64,000 bases of DNA. Origin: Candidatus Nyctobacter psychrophilus (GTDB taxonomy: Bacteria; Vulcanimicrobiota; Vulcanimicrobiia; Vulcanimicrobiales; Vulcanimicrobiaceae). This document shows, piece after piece, positions 1 through 7,158 of the stretch (its first letter is position 1; each line of letters begins with the position of its first letter). The notes beneath the pieces were generated by a model. It had not been told where the DNA came from. It did not search any database and saw only the letters and a list, made by a program, of their open reading frames with translations. A program made the translations under genes and the position numbers. The stretch spans positions 1 to 64,000 of the forward strand of contig JACRTY010000017.1 in the NCBI GenBank assembly GCA_014305025.1, written 5' to 3'.

Positions 1-654
1 GCCGCCGAAGGCGACCGCTTCTCCCGTTGAGGCGTACGTCGGGATCATCAGACGGTTGCGGTAGAAATCGTAGTACCCGCCGCGTTCGCTGGGCTTGGCG
101 AGGCCGGCTTTCACCGCCACGTCGAGATCGACGCCGTTGCGCCGAAGCTCGTCCACGAGTTCACCACTCCAGCCTCCCGGAGCGAACCCTAACTTGAAGG
201 TCTCGACGCTCGCGGGCGTGATGCCGCGCTGCTCGACGTACGACCGCGCTTCGGCGGCGGCCGGCGACGCGCGCAACGCGCGATGGAAAAACGCGACAGC
301 GAGTTCGTTCGCGGCGTAAATCTGCTCTTTCTCGTTGCGCACCCGCGCCGCGGCCGGATTTTCGGCTTCGAGTTCGATACCCGCGCGACGCGCCAGCACG
401 CGTGCGGCTTCGGGGAAGCTCAGGTTCTCACGCTGCCGCACGAAATCGATCACGTCGCCACCGGCTCCGCATCCGAAGCACTTGAAAAAGCCTCGATCGG
501 GGTGCACGTGAAACGACGGCGATTTCTCGGAGTGGAACGGACAGAGGCCGACCAGGTCATTGCCGCGCTTACGCAGTTGCACGAACGACCCGACGAACGC
601 GCCGATGTCGCTGCGCGCGAGTATTTCACGGATCGTCGCATGGTCGAGGCGCAC
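1..654 (-). CDS. dnaG: DNA primase DnaG, N-terminal part (runs off the left edge)
   Basis: DnaG makes the RNA primers for DNA replication. The reading frame begins with a GTG at 654 (VRLDHATIREILARSD) and stays open to base 1; an in-frame TGA lies upstream near 726-728, and no other usual start codon lies between, so this start is well constrained. The N-terminal zinc-binding domain is clear: GLCPFHSEKSPSFHVHPDRG followed by FKCFGCGAGGDVIDFV, with the Cys/His/Cys/Cys set of the CHC2 finger. The TOPRIM core begins beyond the part seen in detail and the helicase-binding C-terminus is outside the window. A second, defective copy of the first ~290 bases lies at 2022-2314, so the 5' end of this gene has probably been exchanged by recombination. 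No clear ribosome binding site precedes the GTG. Confidence 0.93.
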   Translation of the reverse strand, partial: MRLDHATIREILARSDIGAFVGSFVQLRKRGNDLVGLCPFHSEKSPSFHVHPDRGFFKCFGCGAGGDVIDFVRQRENLSFPEAARVLARRAGIELEAENPAAARVRNEKEQIYAANELAVAFFHRALRASPAAAEARSYVEQRGITPASVETFKLGFAPGGWSGELVDELRRNGVDLDVAVKAGLAKPSERGGYYDFYRNRLMIPTYASTGEAVAFGG

Positions 655-1001
655 GGTGGGCGTGGGTGCTTCGCGACGCGTGAGACGCCGCCCGCCTAGG
701 TCGTCTCGCCGATCCGGTGGACCTGCTCAACCACCGTCACGAGAAGTAAGGATAGCCGCAAAGCGCGTCCATCCCATCGCTCCGGGCATGTTTCATTTCA
801 GGAGAAACAGCCGCTCGGGGGGAAAGGCCCGATCATGGACGCGGCTGCATCGGCACCTCGCAACTATCGCGCACGCGCCGAACACGCCGCATTTTACTTG
901 CGAAGGGCGTTGAACGGGTGGTTACCATCTGTCGCAGCCTCAGGGATGTAAAGGCAGCTTCCGAAGGTCGTTGAACTTTATTCGCCAGCGTTTCCCCCAC
1001 C
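655..1001. other. Intergenic stretch between dnaG and the HEPN gene
   Basis: About 350 bases with no ORF that looks like a real protein; the short frames here have arginine/serine-rich shadow composition. It presumably holds the minus-strand promoter of dnaG, but no convincing -35/-10 pair was found by eye. Two short related words, GTTGAACGGG near 910 and GTTGAACTTT near 970, are present and unexplained. The stretch lies inside the segment bracketed by the two dnaG 5' copies. Confidence 0.5.
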
Positions 1002-1439
1002 CTAAGAAGGCGTAGACCTCTGCGACTCCTCCTCGGCGCTGTACGATAGTTTTTCCACAAAGTCACACACGGTACGCGCTCGCGCGGCCGCAGCCTCGGC
1101 ATCGTCGGCTTGCAACACTTTGAGTGGATCGGCTCCGGCAAGCGCGTCGGGATAGCGCGATCCCGTGTAAAACAAGTCCAGCCGATTGGCCGTTTCGATG
1201 ACTTCCGCCGGCACGTCGGTACCTAAATCGGTCAGTTCGCTGACGAGGACGTCGGCGACGTGCGTGCCCGGATGGTCGCCTGCAAGGGCGATCAACGCCG
1301 CTTTGAGCGCCAGCTCCGCGGTCTGTTGCGCGCGAAAGCACGCGCGGGACGGATAACGTTCCGCAATTTCCATCGCGAGCGCAAGGTCGGCTCGAGCATT
1401 TTGGAGCCATGTGCGACCAAGCCGCGACGAACCGGTCAC
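1002..1439 (-). CDS. HEPN-domain protein (putative toxin of an MNT/HEPN pair)
   Basis: A 145-residue helical protein of the COG2250-type HEPN family. Typical signals are the N-terminal W-L-x-x-A-R-A-D-L-x-x-A helix, CFRAQQTAELALKAAL around residues 34-50 (the conserved AQQ-AE-ALKA helix), a following H-P-x-T-H, and the LDLFYTGSRYPDAL segment near residues 89-102. HEPN proteins of this kind are usually paired with a minimal nucleotidyltransferase (MNT) and many are RNases or are themselves modified by the MNT partner. The ATG at 1439 overlaps the stop of the upstream MNT frame in an ATGA arrangement, which indicates translational coupling. The classical catalytic R-x4-6-H motif is not obvious here, so RNase activity is uncertain. 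The gene is intact while its partner appears frameshifted. Confidence 0.8.
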   Translation of the reverse strand: MTGSSRLGRTWLQNARADLALAMEIAERYPSRACFRAQQTAELALKAALIALAGDHPGTHVADVLVSELTDLGTDVPAEVIETANRLDLFYTGSRYPDALAGADPLKVLQADDAEAAAARARTVCDFVEKLSYSAEEESQRSTPS

Positions 1440-1785
1440 GCTGCATAGACACGACGTGCCGTCTCAATGATACTGCGCCTGAAGCTGCTTTCGCCGAACG
1501 TTGTGCGATACTCGTGAGGCGTAACGACGACCAGGTCGATTCCGACTCGTCCCCGCGAAGCCAGCTTCAAGTCAGCCACGCGTTCGACGGAGCCTAGCCT
1601 GGTCTCACGCACGATTAGGACGTCGAGGTCGCTGGTCGGGCCGACTTGCCCGACCCATACGAACCGAAGACAAACGCTTCGCGAACCTCCGGCTGCGCGC
1701 GACAAGCATTCAAAACCCGATCGAGTGCCTCACCGAGAAGCCGCCGTCGTTCCTCACACCTGACCGCGTAGCGTTGCAGGGCCAC
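1436..1785 (-). pseudogene. MNT-type nucleotidyltransferase (putative antitoxin), frameshifted
   Basis: The product would be a ~116-residue minimal nucleotidyltransferase. A GTG at 1785 opens a frame reading VALQRYAVRC...LLGEALDRVLNA...EAFVFGSYGSGK, that is, the GS-x-x-x-G loop of the Pol-beta fold; the next motif, GPTSDLDVLIV, with the two metal-binding Asp residues, lies in a different frame, which ends at 1436. Joining the two needs one extra base near 1648 (GGCAAGTCGG region). Either the gene has lost a base or the assembly has. MNT proteins in these pairs antagonise the HEPN partner, in studied cases by AMPylating it. The stop overlaps the start of the HEPN gene (ATGA), as expected for an operon. 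Confidence 0.75.
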
Positions 1786-2021
1786 ATGGGAAAGATTAAC
1801 CGCGTCCCTATAGCATTCCGTCAGTCCGGGCCGACGCTCACGTTTCTAATCGAGTGGTTGAGACGGACGATGTTCGCCCGGATTTCGAGACCTCCAGGAA
1901 CCTCAGCCGGAGTGCATTGGTATCAAAAAAAAACATCGGCTGGCCGGTTACGAGCAACGTCCAAACGGAAGAGTGACGTCGTGCGGGTTCTGTGAAGCCG
2001 GACCCACCGCGCGGCCGCGGG

Positions 2022-2314
2022 TCTTCGGCTTCGAGTTCGATGCCGGCGCGACGCGCCAGCACGCGCGCGGCTTCGGGGAAGCTGAGGTTCTCGCTGGCGC
2101 ACGAAGTCAATGACGTCGCCACCGGCCCCACACCCGAAGCACTTGAAAAAGCCTCGATCGGGATGCACGTGAAACGACGGCGTTTTTTCGGAGTGGAACA
2201 GGCAGAGTCCGACGAGATCGTTACCGCGCTTACGCAACTGCACGAACGACCCGACGAACGCGCCGATGTCGCTGCGTGCGAGTATTTCGCGGATCGTCGC
2301 ATGGTCGAGGCGCG
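2022..2314 (-). pseudogene. dnaG 5'-end duplicate, truncated and frameshifted
   Basis: This is a second copy of the dnaG N-terminal coding region, in the same orientation as the live gene at 1-654. By hand alignment it differs at about 26 of ~285 positions (about 91% identity) plus a 2-base deletion after the DVIDFVRQ codons that throws the frame; the remaining ENLSFPEAARVLARRAGIEL continues in another frame. The start codon GTG is replaced by GCG, a core Pro after GLC is Leu, and homology stops abruptly near 2022. Almost all other differences are synonymous, so both copies evolved under selection before this one was broken. From 1786 to 2021 and from 2315 to 2544 I recognise no gene. Confidence 0.85.
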
Positions 2315-2544
2315 CGGTCGGCTTTCTGAGTTCGCGACCCAGGACTCAGCGCCTGCTCGCGGCGAGCCGGCGCAGTTGACTCTGGGCGTTGTGATGCGGC
2401 CATTTCCTTCGCCGAGCCAATGACTCAGGTTCACTTTGCACGACCCCAATAAGCCACCACCAATTCAGGCAATGTTCACCAAACACGCCCGCTGTGACAA
2501 GCTGTCCTCAGGTGGCGATTTGACCAGCGGCACCCCACTCGTGC

Positions 2545-5500
2545 TCAACTTGCAACGTTATCGGACGGCGAAGCCACCGCAAATAATCGCCTTTCCGCGG
2601 TTAAAGCGATAATTGCGATCGCAACCGTAATGAACGTGAGTAACACCCCGAGCCGGAAGCTCTGAGGCAGCGTATGATGCAAGCGATAATCGCCCGCCGT
2701 CACGTTCAAGAAACATGTATTGATCAGATCGCAGCGTGTACCAAGTTGAGGCTTTCCGGCCGCGGAGTCGAGGCGCCAGTTCCCGTCTGGAAATGACGAA
2801 ACCTCAAGAGCACTTGATCTATTTAGGTAAACTCGCCAATCGAACGTCGATACATGATGAGCATTGACTGTTCCGAGGTGATATGCAAGAGCCGCCGCGC
2901 CGATGAAAGCCAGGACGCGATCGCGACTCGATAACTGACGCAAGTCGACGGTGTGGTAGCCATCGGCGCCTAGCCGTATCTCGTGACCCGCAACGCGTCC
3001 ATCAAGCAGCAATGAGGGAGCCCGCTGTCTTACACCGTCTCCGAATATTCGAGCCGTGTAGATTCCACGTGGAAGCCAAAGAAGGCTCCGCACATCTGGA
3101 AGTCGAGCGCCGAGTGAATCGAAGTGTAACGCCAGGATATCCACACTTCCATTCTTCCAAGAGACCTGCGCGCGACAGTGGCGCAAGCGCTTGCCGCCAA
3201 CGCTGAGATACGTAGTCGGCGGTAGAATGGGCTCTACCGCTTTGTAACCGTCGCAATCGAGTCGTGCCGTCGCGTCGCCACCTCCGGCGGAGTCCACGCG
3301 CAGCGTCACGCTTTCAGCGGCGGTAAGCGGGCGGAATCGATATGCTAGCAGACTCCCACGGTGACCTCGGGCGAATCCTGAGGCAAAATCGACTTCATGA
3401 GCCGCGGAAGCAGTTTGCACCAATCCCAACGGGTCGTCCGCGTTCAACACCGCCGATTCTCGACCGGCATCGTCGACAGCCACTTGCACGACCGTCAGTT
3501 TGCGGACTGTCCGCAAAGTTATCAGTCCGGCGCTCGCGCCTCCTATTTGAGTTGGATAGCGAAGCCGCACCGTAACCAGACTTCCATGGACTAGGTGCGC
3601 CGGGAGGAACAGGTTGCTACTGAGTTGGGACGGGTCGCTTCCCACGGTCGCGCTGCAGCATGGCTTCAGAGTGGGGCTTGCTCCGATCGTCATGGACGAG
3701 CCAGCACCTAAGAGTCTCGCGCTTGCCGCAATAACGTAATCCCCTTTGTCACCGGTCCAGCGGTAGATCGTGGAACCGAAACCAGTTCCCCCAGCTGCCC
3801 ATTGGTCGGAAGCCGGGTTCCGCACTACCCCGATTGACTCGATTGGAACTAATGCGCCGTTGGAAGTCCCCCGCGAATTTGCGCCGCCTTCCAGGTGCTC
3901 GATAGAAAAAAGCACGGCCGCGACTGGTCGATGAAACTCGTAAGCCTGCGTACTGGGAGCCACAATCGAAACGCTGTCGATAGCGACCCCACTCCAAGTC
4001 GCTGTTGTTTTTGCCGCCGGTGCGCGAAAGGAATCCAGAGTCAGCATTATGTGATGGAGGCCAGCGAATTCGCGCAATGGGAGCAGATACGACCGGATAC
4101 CAGCACGCGCTGAACTCGAAGCAGACAGACTACGTCCTGCGGCGGTGATAGTAATGCGCACGGGAACGTGCGAAGCGAGCCGAACTTCCAGCATCTGGTC
4201 GGAACGTATCGGTGCATTAGGAAGAACCAATGGGAAACTGGCCGGTGCGTTTACGTCGCGTGCGCCCAGTCCGGAACTAGCGGTATCTCCATCGATTGAG
4301 TTGCGGTACCATGCATCGTTGATGAACAGCCGACCAATCGCGAAACTATAATCGGCATCTTGCAGTATTCGCATCTCAGGGGCAAGTTCAGACCCGTCCC
4401 AATGCGCTATGACGTGCCACGAACTCATGAGGGGCGGGCTATAGTCGAAATAAGCGTTGAGCGAACATGGTGAAGCGGGCGATAGGAACGTCATAGACGT
4501 CAGCTCTGGAATCGCTGCCGCCCAGTCGAGTAACCCTGGGCCGCCGTTGACGCACGTCGGCATCCTCGAGTTTAGCGACCGATCGTTCGAGATGCGCTTC
4601 AGAAGCACTCCGCTTGCTGAGAACGTTAACGCTTTGCCCGGAAAAGATTCGTCTATATCAGACGAATCTGGTAACTCTTCACTACCGGTCCACCATTTGG
4701 GCGTCGCGACGACCGTATGCACTTGCGCTCTGCGAAAAAGGCCATAACCCGTGAGACCGTCACTGCGGTAATGGCCGGCGATATCCCATAAATACCAGAG
4801 TGTAGGCGTCGGAACACCATAAGTTGTCGTATAAAACTCGGAGCCGCCTCGAGTTAGAGCAAGCGACACGGTCCTTCCACCCGCCGCCGCGACCTGCGCA
4901 TTCACCTCATTCAGGTCTGGCTCCGCCGCCGGCTGATTTCCCTCGTTTGTCAGCCAGTGCTGCCCTAAATCGAACTGCAAGAACAGCGCGATAATACCGG
5001 TCAGAAGACCGAATGACAGAGCTTGAAAGAGCCGAACGCTCGCGATTCGCTCCAGCGCCGCAACTCCTGCAAGGACTATCAACAGAAACGGGAGAGCGAG
5101 AAACCGATCGGGGGACCGCACCGCCAAGAAGCCGGGGATGGAGCGCAGCGCCATCCACAAAGCGCCTCCGGACGGTAATGTCGATCCCAGGGACAGGACG
5201 ATCAAACAGGTCCCTATGCAGAGCGCGACGACTGCTGCACGCGAAGGTGCTTTCTTCAACGCTACTGAGATTGCCAGGAGCGCTAGAGTCCACAAACACG
5301 CGGTCGCTGGGAGAAGGCCGGGAACGCCGCTGGACGAATTAAATTGTGAGATATCTGAAATCAGAAATTCCGTGGGCAACAGCGCCAGTAACGCATACCA
5401 CGACTCGCTCAGTAGGGTAATCTGGGTTCCATTCGTCAAGACGTCCGCTCGGCCAACAGCGTCACTAAATAAATTGCCATCTGCGAGGGTTGGAAGGATG

Positions 5501-6276
5501 AAAAAACATCCAATACCGAAGATGCACAAGGCACCTAATACTGCATAGAACACGCCACGTCCGTAGCGCCCGCGCTTGAGAACTACCGCGACGATGAACG
5601 CGTAAGCTGGTATCGAAACAAAAAATAAATATTCGGCGGCGAAACAAAATGCGCAGAGGCTGATAATCACCCCGCACGTAGGCAACGCGGACTCCGCGAA
5701 ACGCCTGCTCAATGCGAGACTGCATGAGATGGCGAGCGGCAAGAGCGTTATCGCCCAGCCGATGTCGAGATTTCCCCGGACCTCCAAGGCCGTCGCCGGC
5801 AAGATAGCATAAACTGCTCCCGCAACCAGAGCCCAGGCTGTGCGCCGGCATAAAATCGCATAAAGACTCGCCGCACCGACGAAGGCGATCGATTCCTGAA
5901 CGATTTGTACGACCTTGATCCAAAGCCATACGTGACCAAACATCCGGGCGGCCGGCACCAACGCCAGATACGACAACTCCGGATTGAAATAAAAGTTTGG
6001 AACATCACCCCAGCTTGTCCATCCTAGATTATCTAGGAAATCGCGCCACGACGTGACCGCATGGACCATATATTTCGTGGCGGCGTAGTTAACGCCCAGG
6101 TCGTAGTAGTAGCCAAACGGCGGGTCGGGACTCGCTATGTAGCTCAAGCCTTTCACAAGAAGAAAGACAAGTGCGCCGACAAGGATGATAGTCAGCGGGA
6201 CCATATCGCTGCCGAAACTCGCGTCCCGAGTGAATATGCGCGACCATGCTCCGCGACTCTGCCTCGTCTTAACCAT
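2545..6276 (-). CDS. Very large GT-C-like polytopic membrane protein with extracytoplasmic domain
   Basis: A 1243-residue protein. After a cytoplasmic N-terminus come roughly a dozen hydrophobic segments up to about residue 430 (first: LTIILVGALVFLLVKGL), with an early loop SPDPPFGYYYDLGVNYAATKY that resembles the acidic first loop of GT-C lipid-phosphate-sugar-dependent glycosyltransferases. About 750 residues of hydrophilic, beta-rich sequence follow, presumably outside the cytoplasmic membrane, and a single C-terminal membrane segment (LGVLLTFITVAIAIIALTA). This N-core plus large domain plus C-anchor plan is like that of YfhO- or arabinosyltransferase-type proteins. It is the last gene of a minus-strand glycosyltransferase run and probably transfers a sugar to a growing surface glycan. 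The donor, acceptor and exact family are not determined; an O-acyl or other transferase is possible. Confidence 0.7.
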   Translation of the reverse strand: MVKTRQSRGAWSRIFTRDASFGSDMVPLTIILVGALVFLLVKGLSYIASPDPPFGYYYDLGVNYAATKYMVHAVTSWRDFLDNLGWTSWGDVPNFYFNPELSYLALVPAARMFGHVWLWIKVVQIVQESIAFVGAASLYAILCRRTAWALVAGAVYAILPATALEVRGNLDIGWAITLLPLAISCSLALSRRFAESALPTCGVIISLCAFCFAAEYLFFVSIPAYAFIVAVVLKRGRYGRGVFYAVLGALCIFGIGCFFILPTLADGNLFSDAVGRADVLTNGTQITLLSESWYALLALLPTEFLISDISQFNSSSGVPGLLPATACLWTLALLAISVALKKAPSRAAVVALCIGTCLIVLSLGSTLPSGGALWMALRSIPGFLAVRSPDRFLALPFLLIVLAGVAALERIASVRLFQALSFGLLTGIIALFLQFDLGQHWLTNEGNQPAAEPDLNEVNAQVAAAGGRTVSLALTRGGSEFYTTTYGVPTPTLWYLWDIAGHYRSDGLTGYGLFRRAQVHTVVATPKWWTGSEELPDSSDIDESFPGKALTFSASGVLLKRISNDRSLNSRMPTCVNGGPGLLDWAAAIPELTSMTFLSPASPCSLNAYFDYSPPLMSSWHVIAHWDGSELAPEMRILQDADYSFAIGRLFINDAWYRNSIDGDTASSGLGARDVNAPASFPLVLPNAPIRSDQMLEVRLASHVPVRITITAAGRSLSASSSARAGIRSYLLPLREFAGLHHIMLTLDSFRAPAAKTTATWSGVAIDSVSIVAPSTQAYEFHRPVAAVLFSIEHLEGGANSRGTSNGALVPIESIGVVRNPASDQWAAGGTGFGSTIYRWTGDKGDYVIAASARLLGAGSSMTIGASPTLKPCCSATVGSDPSQLSSNLFLPAHLVHGSLVTVRLRYPTQIGGASAGLITLRTVRKLTVVQVAVDDAGRESAVLNADDPLGLVQTASAAHEVDFASGFARGHRGSLLAYRFRPLTAAESVTLRVDSAGGGDATARLDCDGYKAVEPILPPTTYLSVGGKRLRHCRAQVSWKNGSVDILALHFDSLGARLPDVRSLLWLPRGIYTARIFGDGVRQRAPSLLLDGRVAGHEIRLGADGYHTVDLRQLSSRDRVLAFIGAAALAYHLGTVNAHHVSTFDWRVYLNRSSALEVSSFPDGNWRLDSAAGKPQLGTRCDLINTCFLNVTAGDYRLHHTLPQSFRLGVLLTFITVAIAIIALTAERRLFAVASPSDNVAS

Positions 6277-6321
6277 TCTACGACGCTATCTTGGAGCGGC
6301 GCCCCGCAAGACACGTCACGC

Positions 6322-7158
6322 TCAAGGATTGGCTCGCTTCACGGCCCTGAATCCACGAATCACAGCCTGCACAATGGCGGGAAGGTGACTTAATCCGACA
6401 CCATTACGAAGCGGCGAGACTAAGCAAGTGAATGCCAACGCCAGAGGCTGCCATACGCCGTTTACATGTTTGGCGATCAAACGCCCCCGTGACGCGTATG
6501 CAATCGTTAATTTCACCTCATGCAGCGTGTTCGTGGAGCGTCCGTGGAAACGATGGTCAACGAGAGCGCCCGGGAAAACGGCGACTCGGTGCCCCGCTTT
6601 TCGAGCTCGGAGGACGAGGTCGACATCTTCGCAATAGAGGAAAAATGCATCGTCAAATCCGCCCAGCGTCGAGAATGTCTTGCGGAGTGCGAGTAACGCA
6701 CATCCACTAAGCCAATCGGTACGGTTTACAGCATGCCTTTTGACCAGTGGGGCGCCGAATTGCTGAACAAAAATTCCGCCGGCGAACCACACCGACCGCC
6801 CCGCGCGCACGACGCTCGAAGCGAGTTGGATTCCACGCTCATTCATCCATGGCACGACCTGTTCGAGCCAATCTGCATCTGCAATTGCGTCAGGATTCAA
6901 GAAAGCAAGATAGTCTGCTGTGCTATCCATGGCCGCGCGATTGGCGGCGCCCCCAAACCCGACATTGGCGGCGTTTTCGATCAGAGAGATCGATCTCAAT
7001 TTTCGGAGTGATTGAACGGATGCATCGGCCGAGCAATTGTCGACAACTATCACATCGAGCCGTCCGTCGTAACGCTGCGCCAGAGCACTTTCGATGGCCC
7101 GAGAGATGTACGCCTCGCCGTTATAGTTGACGATCACTATCGAAACGCTTGGATTCAT
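6322..7158 (-). CDS. Family 2 glycosyltransferase (rhamnosyltransferase-like)
   Basis: The protein (278 residues from the ATG at 7158) starts MNPSVSIVIVNYNGEAYI, the standard GT2 nucleotide-binding strand. It then shows VIVVDNCSADAS, NVGFGGAANRA and LAFLNPDA, the last being the DXD-equivalent found in WbbL-like rhamnosyltransferases, and ends with the DDAFFLYCEDVDL region that carries the catalytic acid. I chose 7158 because the ATG overlaps the TAA of the upstream gene by one base (TAATG), which implies coupling; an upstream start at 7203 would overlap by 45 bases. It probably adds rhamnose or a related deoxysugar, supplied by the rfb genes in this island, to a lipid-linked glycan on the cytoplasmic side. 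Confidence 0.88.
   Translation of the reverse strand: MNPSVSIVIVNYNGEAYISRAIESALAQRYDGRLDVIVVDNCSADASVQSLRKLRSISLIENAANVGFGGAANRAAMDSTADYLAFLNPDAIADADWLEQVVPWMNERGIQLASSVVRAGRSVWFAGGIFVQQFGAPLVKRHAVNRTDWLSGCALLALRKTFSTLGGFDDAFFLYCEDVDLVLRARKAGHRVAVFPGALVDHRFHGRSTNTLHEVKLTIAYASRGRLIAKHVNGVWQPLALAFTCLVSPLRNGVGLSHLPAIVQAVIRGFRAVKRANP

Noticed and set aside
1838-2021. Frame ending in PMFFFDTNALRLRFLEV, similar to the start of PIN-domain toxins
   Set aside because: Only the FDTNAL-like block matches; there are no further acidic PIN residues and the frame comes out of the dnaG pseudogene.
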